Positions 11,701 through 24,559 of a stretch of DNA of 64,000 nucleotides are shown one piece after another. The notes below the pieces were generated by a model, which was given only the letters and a program-made list of their open reading frames with translations, searched no databases and had not been told where the DNA came from. The position numbers were made by a program, and so were the translations under genes. Every line of letters starts with the position of its first letter. Positions within the stretch are counted from its first letter, which is position 1. The DNA is from Pseudisothecium myosuroides (taxonomy: Eukaryota; Streptophyta; Bryopsida; Hypnales; Lembophyllaceae), in NCBI GenBank assembly GCA_951799445.1, contig OX637290.1, positions 3,288,501-3,352,500 of the forward strand. Direction: 5' to 3'.

Positions 11701-14700
11701 TTCGTGGTACACAGTTATATACATTTCCTTTTGTTCTTTCTGTCAGCAATTACTACTGGAATAACAAGCAAACTCTTGTTTAAATTAATGGACCTCCTAA
11801 ATTCTTGATATGTTGCAGGTGCGCTACCACGACCCTTATGAGGAAATAGCTCTTGGTCCAGCTTGCTGGCTTTGGGATTACTTACGCCGCAGTGGAGCAA
11901 CCGGATACTTGTTGCCTCTTTCAGGGGGTGCTGACAGCTCATCAGTTGCTGCTATTGTCGGTTCTATGTGTCAACTTGTTGTCAAAGGTGCATTGCAAAA
12001 TTCATGTACTTTCCATATATTTGTTTGGAGGAAGGTTCTGTCTAATTATTTTCTTTGAGAGTACTATCTTTCGTAACGAGCCTTAAATATTTTCTGCAGC
12101 TGTGAGGGACGGGGATAAGCAAGTCATCGCAGATGCTGTTCGCATCGGCAATTATCAAAAGAATGAAGTACCTCAGTCAGCTGAAGAGTTTGCTCAACGG
12201 CTCCTACATACAGTATACATGGGAACTGAGAATAGGTTTGTGCAGCAAATCTCCTTGTCTCTCGAGTTTGTTTCCTTGAGATTTGTGTATTAAAATGCGT
12301 TTTTTTCTGGTTGCCCCCCCCCCCCCAACCCCCAAAGTATTCTTAAAAAATTTACCGCATTGAATCCTGCCAATTCTAGCGCCATGTAAGCCATGTTCTA
12401 ATGACAACCCTGATAAATGTAATGCAGCTAGATTTTCTAGATTACCCTAAGGGAGGTTGGGTTCTGTACTAGTGAATTTGTTTTGTTGAGTCATCCAAAT
12501 GATTTTACTTCACGTTTGCTTTGGTTGTGCATAACCTCAAGTACGTGGGACACGTAGGTTCTCATTCGTCTCATAGGCTCCCTTCCCATTTTTGGCATGT
12601 CACGCTCTAATCACATTTAGGAAACAGAGGTTGTGAGCAGTTTGTTGTGGTCAGATCCATTTGCAGAAGGGAACCACTAGTAACGAATGTGATGTTTCAC
12701 GGACCGTATAGAAGAGCACCAAACTTGATTGAAGTGCTTTGTGATGTGCAGCTCAGAAGCAACTCGAGGACGTTCTAAACGGTTGGCAGAAGAAATTGGC
12801 GCTTCACATTTGAATGTCAACATTGATGTGGTCGTGAAAGCCTTGCTCAAGCTGTTTGAAACCATATTCCCTGGGAAGAAACTAAGATACAAGGTATGTT
12901 TCTCATTTGCATGTTATTAAAATACACCTTTCCCATTCAGAAGAACTGATCCCCTGCCTCTTGCTGATGCTTTGCCACAAAGTGAGATACTATCCGCTCT
13001 AGTACTGAAAATGTACCTGGTCAGTTGCATATTATCTTGCCCACGTTAGTTGACGCGTTAATAGATGTACTTTAGAAGAGTTGAATTTTGCTGCCTCTTC
13101 CATCTTTATTTCAAGAGTTTCTGATCTGGTAGTCTCAGGGAGAATGCAATTGTCTTGCTTCTTCTGCAGTTGAAGTAATCCATGGGAGCTTGACCTGCAT
13201 GTATAGGTGCATGGAGGATCACAGACAGAGAATCTCGCGTTGCAAAATATACAAGCCCGTATTCGCATGGTGATTGCGTTTATGCTAGCCTCTCTTTTGC
13301 CATGGGTGCGGAGTAAGCCTGGATTTCTGCTTGTACTTGGAAGCGCAAATGTCGATGAAGGTCTTCGGGGCTACCTCACTAAGGTTCCTCACTACCTCAC
13401 TAAACAATCATTCTACGGTTTCTTTGTCTGCCTCCATTATTCTGAAGGTGATGCTTGCTCCATACGAAGCCACAGAGGTAATTGCCCCTTTTGAGTCCAC
13501 AGTTAGACAACCCTCAGGAGTAATCTTGTTTGTATTTGTTCGTGTTTTTCGTGTGCCTTATTCATCATGGGTTGTCAATTGAAGACAACGAGATTTTGTT
13601 GTTGTTGGGAAACGCAGTACGATTGTAGTTCAGCGGACATAAACCCTATCGGAGGTATTAGTAAAGGAGATCTCCGAGCATTTTTACGTTGGGGTGCTTC
13701 GAATCTTGGATACCAAAGTTTGGCAGAAGTTGAAGGAGCAACACCAACAGCAGAATTGGAGCCTATCACAGAAAAGTATACACAGGTAAATCATCCTACT
13801 CGATGAAACGGCTTTACTTTCCTTCTCCTAGACGGTATATTTTAAAGCGGCAGGAAGGCATCAGTCGAGGCACTGTGTTGCATGGTGGGGATATCTTTAC
13901 CATTTGCCACAACCCTCTACGGAATCCACATGTGATTAATTGTGTTATGTTTTTTTCAAAATGTCATCTTCTCTTACATTTAGTTGTTTCGCAGACTGAT
14001 GAGATCGATATGGGCATGACATATGAGGAGCTCGGCATGTATGGGCGATTGAGAAAAGTTTTCCGTTGTGGCCCTGTTTCTATGTTTGAGGTACTCAATT
14101 ATCTTCACTTTTGCAGTCCCTGCTCTTTATTATAATATCAAGCTCGAAAATTGGGGAGCTACATTGCTGGGTGGAATAATTGCCTAACCTAACGGACGTT
14201 TCAAGGAGGTCTAGACGGTAATTCGTCCTAGGTTTCTAAGCGCAAGGGTTACTTTTTATTGCTGAATTGATGATATTGCTGAAAGGTCCATCAATATTTG
14301 ACAAGTTTGAGATGTTGTTTCGTCAGAATTTGTGCATAAGATGGCATGGACGTCTCACACCAGCAGAAGTGGCACAAAAAGTGAAGGACTTTTTCAAGTA
14401 CTACTCCATTAATCGACACAAGATGACGACTTTGACGCCTTCTTACCATGCCGAGGTACGTTACATGTGCCCAAATGATCAAAATCTATAGGAATTGAAT
14501 CAAAGATGTTCTGCAAGCTACTATAATGAATTATTAGCTTCCCATTTTGACGTTCTTGGGTCCTAAGGGGTTAACGACCTTTCGAGAACTTCTCTCTCCC
14601 TTTCGATGTCTTCAATTTCCTGGGAGCTTGAGTTTAAGACTGACAATTCCATGTATCTTTGAATGGCAGACTTATTCTCCAGAAGATAATAGATACGACT

Positions 14701-14900
14701 TGAGACAGTTCCTCTACAACACTCGGTGGCCGTGGCAGTTCCGACGTATAGACCAACTCGTGGAGAATTATGAAGCCAGTATGCCAGAACCCCTCCCTGA
14801 ACTCAGACAGCGTTTGCAACCTACTGCAGCTGAAGCTGCTGCCCCTTATGCCACTGGTTTTGGTGTCCCAGCCGCCTCTTCTGGTAAATTCACAGGCTAG
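8747..14900 (+). CDS. NADSYN: Glutamine-dependent NAD+ synthetase, complete, 13 exons, 737 aa
   Basis: Cytosolic enzyme that amidates nicotinic acid adenine dinucleotide to NAD+ with ATP and glutamine, the last step of NAD+ synthesis. Exons: 8747-8940, 9598-9903, 10632-10855, 11235-11338, 11552-11689, 11819-11987, 12100-12235, 12752-12893, 13207-13383, 13618-13785, 13995-14090, 14327-14455, 14670-14900. All junctions are GT-AG and keep frame; 737 aa fits plant homologues (about 725). Residues 1-300 form the nitrilase-type glutaminase with the expected triad Glu44 (GPELEL), Lys113 (IRPKLYL) and Cys174 (NCEELFTP). The synthetase half has the ATP-binding P-loop SGGADSS at 357-363, then [18 protein letters not shown] and [13 protein letters not shown]. 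The start [19 protein letters not shown] matches the family start. The C-terminal 30 residues are a poorly conserved Ala-rich tail. Intron 7 has a 13-C run and intron 12 a MITE end remnant. Confidence 0.97.
14540..14574. mobile_element. Remnant end of a TTAA-type MITE in NAD+ synthetase intron 12
   Basis: The stretch cttgggtcctaaggggttaa matches the right end of the TTAA-type elements. No partner end was found in the intron, so it is a truncated relic or a chance match. Confidence 0.4.
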
Positions 14901-17900
14901 CTGAAAAGGAAATGTAGAAGCCCTACTTGTAGAGCATTACGTCAGCCTGTAGATAGTGCATTTAACTGACAAATTCTACTTTCAACTTCTAAAGAAAAGA
15001 AATTTTCTATATTGTAAACTGTTTCTCGTATCACCTGCTGGATTTAAAAAGATGTAGGCCGGGTTTTTTTTATAAATCTGCAGCTTTTTCTCTGGAATTG
15101 TGCAGGCCTTCGTCGTGAGTCTATTCCTGGTAGTAATACTCTCCCTAAGGAGTCGGGTACAAGGCGCAACACTGAGGCCTGTCTATCAGGATATGGAGCA
15201 AATAGGTGTACGAGCGTGACTACCCTTACATTACATAATATTAGAACGAACAGACACAGAACTCTTGTGGAAAGGTCTCCTTACGCTCAGATGTGTAGCT
15301 CTGCACAAATGACAATACTTCGGCTATCACTTCTGGGAAGGGAATGTGGCCCTCTTGGACGCATGTCTGTTGCTTGGGCTTGAATCTATCGTACTGTGAA
15401 TGTGCTAGAGCGTATTTGAGAGACGAGAGGCTTGAGAAGGTTATTGGACATAATGTCAAATTTTAATTTATTGTATCACGAATGTCCAGATCTTTACTTT
15501 TGGGTTGATCAAAAGGTTCATACAGTAAACTCATATAAGTACACTCTCCATGACTCCAAAAAACTCTCGAAGGCATCTGGTCCCTGCGGTCCCGGCTCAA
15601 AAAAAAAAATACAGTAAGTGTGAGCTAATGGGAAGGTGCTATCTCAGTACTATATAAAAGTATTCTTGCTACTTCTACTTTGAGCTTGTCCTCTAACAAA
15701 ACCTCTCTAATGCGCGAACCCTCTCTAAACTAATTTTGTCAAGCGGTCCGGGACTTGTTGAGTTACAGGAGTTCTATTGTATTCAATTGAAAGATTATGG
15801 GTTGGTTTATCCAGGCAGTGAGAGATTATTTATTAGACATGATGTGAAGTTGTTTCATTGAATCTTGAACATCCAAGGTTTTATTTTTTGCTTATCAAAG
15901 GATTGGGATTCAATACAATAACTATCACCTGAAACCCTCATTTGACCTTAACTCCACATATTCATTGTGGTACTGGGTTGTGGATGGGTAGATGTATAGG
16001 GCAATCCCTTTCTCATCAGGATTTATGGCAAAAAATGATCCAACATTGAGGGCCTAGCCTAGCAAGGATGGTCATTTTAGCTACAAATCCTAATGAAAAG
16101 AGGATTGCCAAACGTAAAACACAGATAGGAAATGCAAAAAAGAATGACAATTGAATTAGAGTTTGTGCAAATCATTTGTAAGAGTAGATGAGAAATTTGT
16201 AATCCCTAATTACAACAGTTTTCCTCCCTAGCGAGGGATTATAGAAAACATTTCCCCTCGGAAAATGAATGGTGTATTTCCCAGTGGTGGTTTACAAGAC
16301 CTAAAGCTCCGCCACCCCAAATGCAAAACTTGAGGAAAAGAAAGTGTAGACGTAAGAAATAACCTAATAGCTTTGAGATACAATAACTTCATCCAATCTA
16401 CAAGATGCAAATTAATGGACACAAGATTGGAGAACATAATAATATGAACATGTAGGAACTTGTGGTTACTTTGAAGTTGATCAATATTCTATCCTGCTAT
16501 AATAGAAATCAATTAATAGCTCTATAGAGGATCCTTGCTTAATACTTGACTAAAAATTAGTATGTCAATTCTTGTGGGAAAGAGCACAAACATTGCCTGA
16601 ATACTTCTTTCTTAGCAGGTTTCCATATTCACAAGTTTAGTCATGTATGTTCTTCGTAAGGCCCACGCATTACTTGTTATTGTGCTTCTCTAAGAACCTT
16701 TTGAGTAGTTCTAGTGGTAATCAGTAGGTCTTACTCGTAACGCGAGTTTGACAAGAATTGAGAACAACACTTGAAAGATGAAATAGTCACAATAAACTTC
16801 AAATTAGCAAAATGTACATACTTCTTTTTTAAGAAAACTCTTTCAAGTAGGATACAACTTCTACGCATTCCTAAACAAAGACTATGCATATATATCTACA
16901 AATACCTCTATCAAAAGTTGCCAAGTCTAAATACTCAACCTCTAAGCTACATTTGTGCTATTTAAAGGAACCTTAGCACCGTCCACTTTCGGCTATGGTA
17001 CTAGATATTACCTCGGCTAGGGTACCAGATATTACCTCGGCTATTTGTCAATGAATTTGACTTCGTTTAAAATAACCACTTAAAATATTACATTCTTCTA
17101 TATCAATATCTTATCCCAAAAGTGACCATTTTCAAGATTTAGTGGACTCTAAATGTAAAAGAATCTTAAACTTTACATATCATTCAATAGCCTTCATGCC
17201 CACTACCTTTCCTTCATACATCCGGCTTATCACATTGAGCCTCCACCTGCCCACTTGTCCACGGATGAAGTATTGATGGGTGTAGAATATTCCACACCAT
17301 CTACTGTAGAACCAAGGGCAGTGACAGTGCATGCTACTGAATGATACAGATTGTAACTGCAACAAAAGCTGTCTACATTTTCTGGGCCCAACCAAGGCTG
17401 CGTTTGTCAGAAATGGATGCTACTGTAGTGAAGTCGAGGCAACTTATATGAAGAGTGTCCTGTTGTAAGGTACACTCGGCCAAAAAAAGACTTGGCCTTC
17501 ATGTCATCAAGTATCTAATTTTTTTTCTGTTTTATTTGAGAAGAAACATCGGCCACCAAAACATCAAGTCTGCGGTGCTGCCGGTGCAGTAACTTATGTG
17601 AACGTTGGCACATGGATCCATGATAACAAATTGGTCACACTTTGGCTACTTATGATTGTAATGGAGTGCTCGCCCTCGCTTGGAAGATAGAGTGTCAGTA
17701 TGAATTGGACGGCTACATGTGCTTTGTCCACGTGAATCCAAACTGTACAGTTCAGTAGGGTCCAAAAATAATTCGAATTTTTTGAATCCGAACAAGAACT
17801 AGCGGAGCTTTGAAGAAAAGCTCTTGGAGCCGGCTCAAAAAATTCCGCATCAATTCACAAGCTGGAAAGTGCATTGGAAACATGGTAGAGTCCAATTTAC

Positions 17901-17951
17901 AATATAATACGATTAGGTTACAAAATTATAGTATCATATAATAATAATATT
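14901..17951. other. 3' UTR of NAD+ synthetase, then AT-rich spacer
   Basis: About 14901-15250 should hold the 3' UTR. Beyond that, no gene is supported: the short open frames (for example minus 15459-15241) have no recognisable domain. A 26-bp direct duplication around agatattacctcggcta lies at 16985-17045. The rest looks like anonymous decayed DNA. Confidence 0.45.
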
Positions 17952-18750
17952 TCAACAAAAGGTGGCAATACTAGATTGTGTTGGGCCACCTCTTGTTGAA
18001 ATAACTGCTTGCATTTTATCAAGTGTACTTCTAATGATGGTATGGAGTTGCTCCAAAGATATTGTATCTTGTACCAGTTGAATAGTTTGCACCATTGCTG
18101 CCTTATTTCTTAGTCTGCAACAATTCTACAACAAAATTTTGACAATCTTCCGTACATTCTCTATGGGATTCAAGTCTAGAGAGTTTCTCGGCAAAATTAG
18201 TTTTGTCGCACCATGAGCTTGTCTCCATTGTAATGGAAGTAAGTTGTAGATTGGACTCCACCTTCCGTAAGTGTCAATTGCCTAGGTTGATTATGCAAAA
18301 ACTATAATCCACTTAATGTTCCCTCATAAACAAAAGTGACAAAATCGTTTGTTGTCTTTATGTCTGCAAATATAATAATAAGAGGGCATTTATCAAAGCC
18401 ACTAAATGCATCCCAAACGAGATCCCAAACCATCAATGAAGTATACTCAGACTTGAAAGATGACGTTATACAATCCAATGCATATCTTTCATAAGACTTT
18501 TGCTATACTCTAACCTGCCTTGAATTCTTACCAATTTTAAATAATGACTTGTCTAACCAAATCACATTGCACCAATCCTCAAATCCAATTTTCATGAGCT
18601 TGGGCAATGCAAGCCTATATGCTTTATGCTTGTGATTAAGAGAGGATTTTTTTTGTGCAATGCAATTTCTTAAGTCCATCTCACTTAGGTGCAATCGTGT
18701 CTTACAACACCCATTCAAGTGGTTTGATATTTCCAACAATGGTCTATAGC
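17952..18750 (-). pseudogene. Decayed Tc1/mariner-type transposase
   Basis: Seen on the minus strand in several frames broken by stops and shifts: an N-terminal part SLNHKHKAYRLALPKLM followed by FEDWCNVIWLDKSLFKIG, which matches the first catalytic-Asp region of Tc1-like transposases (normally ..VIWSDES.F). Further on comes SLMVWDLVWDAFSGFDKCP, then ILPRNSLDLNPIENV at about 18210-18145, the family hallmark around the last catalytic Glu. The end KMQAVISTRGGPT has its stop at 17954-17952. The first catalytic Asp is kept in LDKS, the middle Asp region is shifted out of frame, and the N-terminal DNA-binding part was not found. It cannot make an active enzyme. No flanking TIRs were identified. 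Confidence 0.82.
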
Positions 18751-19004
18751 AAAATGCAACAACATCATGGTGCTCAACAACACTTTTATTTTGAGCGAAA
18801 TTTCGCCAATTCTGACAGAAAGCAACAAATGAATTAGCATCCCTCCAAATTTAATGCAATGGCATACTACTAGGAACATAGTTTCTACAAAAAAAAAAGT
18901 GTTGGTGCTCAATCTAACTTTTCAAAAGTCAGTCTATCAATCTTGTGACAAGAGAGAGTAGTCAAAGTCCTATAAGGGCAACACCAATAATTTTCTTCTA
19001 TGCA

Positions 19005-19787
19005 TTAACTCCTAAAGTCCCGTTGTTCTCTTAGAGGACAAAATGGTTTTTGGGTTGGCTCCTATAGTCTCAATATTCATTATGCTTTTTTGAAATTTTT
19101 GGTAAAGATAGAAAAACACATTAGCTTTTTGGCCGGGGATACAATTTTAATTTCAACTAGTGCCTGGGAGCAAAAGTTATGGCACAATAAGCCCTTTTTT
19201 AGTTCAGCAATCTGAACCACATAAAAAACAAACTTAAATTAACTTGTAGGATTCATTTTTGAACTCAATTTTCACATTAAAAAAAGAAAAAAAGTTTCAC
19301 AAGGTTAAGAATTCTTGCTAGAACAATCTCACCATTGAAATTAGTGTGTTTCAATTCCATCTTAGAGCTCTTAACAATTTAGTTTTTTCTTCAATCTAGA
19401 GCCTACATCTACTTAACAATTTTTTAATGAGTAAAAATTAAGTGTGTGTTCTTAAAAAAAATTCTAGACCTTCAACCCAATTTTTCAACATAAAAAATTA
19501 GAAATTCAAAATTAGTAGTGCAAAAATTTCAAGTTTAGATGATTCAAAGACCAAAAAAATTAGTTGAGCAAGGTGCAAAAAATAAATTAAAAAGAATCTT
19601 CACTTAACATGCAAATATCTTGCAATCTACATGGTCAAAGTTTATGAAATTTCTTCCACACATTTATACACTAATTTACTACAAGATCCTATGGTTAGAT
19701 TTGGAAAAAAATTTAAAGTTTTAGCACTTCGCAATAGAAATCAAAGTTTTGAGTGTTTTTGGATGGAAAAAGGCCTTGAGACTTTAA
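19005..19787. mobile_element. TTAA-type MITE, copy E6 (about 783 bp)
   Basis: Left end TTAACTCCTAAAGTCCC. The right side runs aaggccttgagacttTAA directly into the next copy, sharing the TTAA at 19784-19787. The right end lacks the usual gggg, so it is shortened or mutated. It carries the palindrome relic tctcttagagga and the gatcctatggttaga motif. Confidence 0.7.
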
Positions 19788-20645
19788 CCTCTAAAGGCCA
19801 CAATACCATTGTTCCTTTGAGGGAAAAAAACAATTTTGGGCAATTACCTACAGTCTCAATTTTTGTCATGATTTTTTGAAACTTTCTTTGAAGATAGAAA
19901 AATTGAATAGCTTCGTGAAAATATAATTTTTTTCAATTGGTGCCTAGGAACAAAAGTTATGCCCAAATAAGCTCAAAGAAAGGGGGAAAAATTCAAAAAT
20001 TCAAATTTAAATTTTTGATTCATGTCATTTGGATAAGTGATATGAAAGTTATAGACAATCTTGTTTTTTGAGCAATCTAAGCATTAGCTTAAAAAAATAA
20101 CTTGTAGGATTTATTTATGAATGCAATTTTTATAATTTTTCAAATAAAAAGCTATACAAGGTTTGGTTTGTTTATTAGAACAATGTCAACATTGGGATTA
20201 GTGCATTTTAATTCCATCTTAGAGATATTAATAATTTAGATTTTCCTTCTCTTTAGTACCTACTTTTACTTAACAAGTTTTTTTAAAATGAAATTTTAAT
20301 TTTTTTTTAAATTTCTCAAATCAATTTTCCACTTTAAATATTTAAACCTCAAAACTCTATAGTGCAAAAAATTTAAGTTAAGAAGTTTCAAAGTCAAATA
20401 ACCTAGTCCTACAATGAGCAAAATAACTTGTTTTCTTCACTTTAAACAAAGATATCTTGCAATTTGTGTGGTCAAAAATTTTGAAATTTATTCCACACAT
20501 TTCCATACTGGTTAGATATAAGATCCTATGGTTAAATGTGCCAAAAAAACAATTTGCAAATTATTTTACTCTTTTGCAATATAAATGGCAGTTTTGAGTG
20601 TTTTTTGGAAGAATAAAAAAAAGGCCTTGGTCCTATAGGGGTTAA
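19784..20645. mobile_element. TTAA-type MITE, copy E7 (862 bp), adjoining E6
   Basis: Left end TTAACCTCTAAAGGCCAC, right end ggccttggtcctataggggttaa shortened here to its core ctataggggttaa. It shares its left TTAA with E6 in head-to-tail order. It has the gatcctatggttaaa motif and the shared interior phrases. Confidence 0.75.
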
Positions 20646-20651
20646 GGACAT

Positions 20652-22080
20652 TCAAAATGCAAAAGCACTCATTAGAAGTCAAACTTTTCTACAAGACCTC
20701 CCCTTTTTACAAAAAATCTTGAGGATGAATAGTTGCACTTCTGTCCTAAGGGAGGCAACCCATTTCTAACCACATAAGTAGTTAAACGTATTTGCAAGGT
20801 GTGTTTCTTCAGTGAGGAAATTTTCCCGTGCGTAGTAATAGAGTTTGGAAGGTTTCCATAATTTTCCCGATTTTTATTTCTCAAAACATAATTACTCTGA
20901 ATTTTTCAGTGAAAGATTCTATTTCTCCTACACCAATGATATAGGGCTTGCTATTTCCGACCATAGGCTGGAAAAAAATTGACCAAGGATTGGTTGCAAT
21001 ATTGAAAGTCTTATAGCCAATTAAAATGCGCCACAATTGCATTGGGAACTGCACCATAATTGATACCATTCATCTCCTCATGAACAGAAAGGGAACAGTC
21101 TACACTGAATAGGGATATGAACCCCTAAATGCCCAAGGCCCTTTTTGAACTTTTAGGAATTTGCTCTAAATTGAACAAAAAGTCAACATTTTGATAAGTT
21201 GTATCAATTTTTTTTGAATTGTAACTATACAAATTCAAACTAGATATGTTAGAGGTCATATATAAAAAGAAAACACAACAATATCACTTATGAATGGAAA
21301 GATTATAATGCTTGAATATGGGGGTGTTAAAACTGCAAAAGTGACTTGAAGTCTTTCAATCCTCTTTTGACATGCCAAATCTAAAAAGTTGGTCACTAGA
21401 AAAATATGAGGTTAAAGGACCTAACATGCATAACTCCAATCAATTTATGGCTTCTCAAAATCTACTTTACAATTTTTTAAATGAATTTTTAATGTGATTT
21501 TTCCTCCAAAATCTAGTGTATTTGAGGCTCATTTCCAAGAGCCTTCAATACTACGGAAAGTCAAGATTGCAATGGGTACCCTTGCACAAAATCTTGAATA
21601 GAAAAATCATAATCAATCATTTTCAAAATCAAAATTTTGGCACTAAAATTAGACTTCGAAAAGAATTTTTCAAAAATATAAATTACAAAAAATAGGAACT
21701 TGGTTAGGTTTTACTTAACTTCAAAGTTTTGTCGACACCAAAATTTGGTGCCTCGGGCATTTAGCGGTTAAGGGGACCAAAAAATTAAAGGGACTTCTTG
21801 TGGAAAACTGTAGATGTTTGAAACATGATGTACAACCCCCGGACACTTCATTAACTATTGATGTACAACAAAGATAGATATTTATATAGTGTGAAATGTC
21901 CATTAAGCCTTAAACAACGGGCCCATAACCGTGGAAATCATATGTTTTATCACCGTGTGAATTGTTGGATTAAAATAATGCAAAAGCACTCATTGGAAGT
22001 CAAACTATTGTAGATGATCTTCCCTTTTCCCACAAAATTTGGAGGATGAATAGTTGCATTTCTGTCCTACACAGTTTGAT
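20652..22080. repeat. Direct repeat pair flanking MITE E8
   Basis: About 105 bp at 20652-20760 recurs at 21972-22080, with blocks gcaaaagcactcatt, gaagtcaaac and ggatgaatagttgca. Copy E8 lies between them. The sequence following each repeat differs. Either two copies of a short dispersed repeat, or an old local duplication later split by insertions. Confidence 0.65.
21118..21771. mobile_element. TTAA-type MITE, copy E8 (654 bp)
   Basis: Left end TGAACCCCTAAATGCCC (one change in the tetramer), right end cctcgggcatttagcggttaa. Both ends share the pairing ATTTAG/CTAAAT and the GGGC core. The interior is unlike the 0.9-kb copies, so this is a separate subfamily with shared ends. Confidence 0.65.
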
Positions 22081-22624
22081 TCTCTATCATCCATCGGCCA
22101 TAGAATGGTTGCGTCGACGTTCAAGGATTAACTACTATGCGTCCCTTAAAACCCCTATTCGATGTACATAGCTAGGGTGGGGGGTGATCAGGAATGGGTT
22201 GCCTCCTATACATAGAAAGATTCTTTGACATTCATCGGACAAAAAACAGTCGTGGCGTCCTTTAAGGGTTAACTCATGGGAGCAACAACTAAACTGAACA
22301 AAGTTATCTCCAATACTGTAATGGTATCGAAGTTATTTAGTGTGGACCACTCTAAAAGTCATCAGCAGATCATGTGCCTGGAGACAGATGAGGCGAGGCA
22401 GAAGTGCTGTGGTGTGGCAGGCAGTACCTTACTTGGATAGGAAAGATTGTTATTCTGCTGGAGAAAGGTAAGAATTGGGATCCAGGGTGAGTCTGGGGCT
22501 CTGAGCAGAAAGGGTCAGTCAATGATTCAATGGCTCTGTTGGGAAACTGAATGTCATCTCTATGTATTTGGATTGTAAAAGTTGCAACACCAATACGGGC
22601 TTTTATTTATTTGGGCAATTTTAA

Positions 22625-23701
22625 GGGCGTTTCACACTATGGTACGTCCCAAGTACCAACTTTCTAAGTTCCGGATGAAAGGCAATGTCCATCTTTCTTG
22701 GGTTTTAACCCCTAAAGGCCCAAGGCCTTTTTTCTGCCAAAAAACACTTAAAACTGCCATTTCTATAGCAAAAAGTACAAAAAAAATTCAAATTGTTTTT
22801 TTTTCACATCTAACTGTAGGATCTTACACCTAATTGGTATGAGAATGTGTGGAAAAAATTTCAGAATTTTTGACCGCACGGATTGCAAGATATCTGCGTT
22901 TAAAGTGGAAAAAACAAGATTTTCAGCACATTGCGGGACCAGATTTTTTGACTTTAAACATTTTTAACTTAAAATTTTTGCACTACAGCGTTTTGAGCTT
23001 TAAATTTTTATAGTGGAGAATTGAGTTGAGAGTCTAGGAAAAAAAAAAATTCAAAAAAACTTAATTATCATTCTTAAAAAAATTGTTAAGTAGAAGTAGG
23101 TACAAGATAGAAGGAAAATCTAAAATATTCATATATTTTAGATGGAATTAAAATGCACTAATCCCAATGGTGACATTGTTTTAGCAAGTAAACTAAACCA
23201 TTCCAAAAAAAAAAAATTGAAAAATTACAAAAATTGCATTCCGAAATGAATCCAACAAGTTATTTTTTTCAAGAAGATGCTCTAAGTGCCCGAAAAACAA
23301 GAATGTCCATAACTTCCTCATAACAAATCCAAATGAAATAAATCAAAGCTTTCCAGATAGACAAAAATATAATCTATAAGAAAAAAAATATTAAAAAAAA
23401 AATATTAAAAAAAAAAATTCAAAATTTTGCAAAATTTTTTTGCTGCCCCTCATCCCCATGCATTCCAAGAAATGGCATAACTTCTCGCTCAAAGGTCCGA
23501 TTTCAATTTTTTTTTTCTGCCACGTACCTCTCTCAATTCTATATGTTCACAAAAAGTTTCAAAAAAATCAGGAGAAAATTTCAGCAAAAAGGTACATGCC
23601 CGAAAACGCATTTGTCCCCCGAAGGGACAATGGGCTTTTAGGGGTTAAAAGGTGAGTAAAAAATAATAAATGTGGGACTTGGGACCCATAGTGTGAAGGC
23701 C
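22625..23701. mobile_element. Small TIR element split by MITE E9
   Basis: The left end gggcgtttcacactatgg pairs with the right end ccatagtgtgaaggcc, and the paired CCCAAGT blocks follow inside. Without E9 (22705-23648) the element is only about 133 bp. Related right ends occur at about 24395-24443 and 24487-24512. Confidence 0.65.
22705..23648. mobile_element. TTAA-type MITE, copy E9 (944 bp), nested
   Basis: Bounded by TTAA at both sides, left end CCCCTAAAGGCCCAAGG, right end tgggcttttagggg. Both the taggatcttaca motif near the left end and a subterminal gtcccccgaagggac palindrome near the right end are present. It sits inside another small element, and removing it leaves a single TTAA. Confidence 0.88.
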
Positions 23702-24555
23702 AAAGTCCCAACTCAAAGCGTGGGCTTACATGGATTGCTGGGCTGGTTGGCAAAAATGCCACTACAATCTATATCACATTTTGACCTACCAACATGTAAG
23801 GGTGGTCTAGTAGCTTGCTTGTGGAGCATTTTGTACAAGTCCATTAGCTAAATCGGCCACTACAAAGAAAGGAACTAGGTCTCTACCAATATTGGTAAAA
23901 CCTTTTCATTGGACAGAGAAGGTGTAGAAAGTCAATTGAAATTGTTTAGGGGAGCTTCTGGAAATTCCTTCTGTGACCATCTATGCTTGATTTGACCCTG
24001 GGTCCTCACATAAAAGTGCAAAATTGGGTGGATGGGTGGTTCTCTCTCTACCAAGTTTGGACAACGTGCAATAGTGCATTTGCCCACCCATGCACCATGT
24101 GAGGAGGCTCTAAGTCCTAGTTTATATCTTCTACAATATTATGTAGGAATTAAGTGCCCAATGGGTCTAAAAGTCAAAAAACCATTTAGAAGGCACTTTT
24201 AGCATCAAATTTGCATTGGACAGATTTGGAGAAAAATTTAACCCTCTAGAATGTCTTATATGGTATTTTTTTTTTCTTTTTATATTCTAAAAAATTGTTG
24301 GGACTTGAATGCGGAGTTGGATTTCCATTTTTGCTAAACCCAATTTGGCCTCCAAGTCCCACTTTTCTGGCACAAAAACTTCCAAAACGTATTGCCAAGT
24401 GATGTGGGACTTACACTTGGGGAGTAGTGTGAAGCCCCAAATTCTAATTTTTAGCCCTCCACCAATTAGATTTTGAGAATTCAATGGAACTTGGGACATA
24501 GTGTGACCTATATACATATATGGATAATTTTTATAATAAAAATTAGAATCTTTTG
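23702..24555. other. Spacer with extra ends of the 22.6-kb small element
   Basis: Two further right-end-like segments with tagtgtgaagcccc and catagtgtgacc occur at about 24430-24443 and 24497-24512. No gene was recognised. The minus open frame at 24676-24287 has no domain and overlaps these repeats. Confidence 0.45.
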
Positions 24556-24559
24556 CAAA

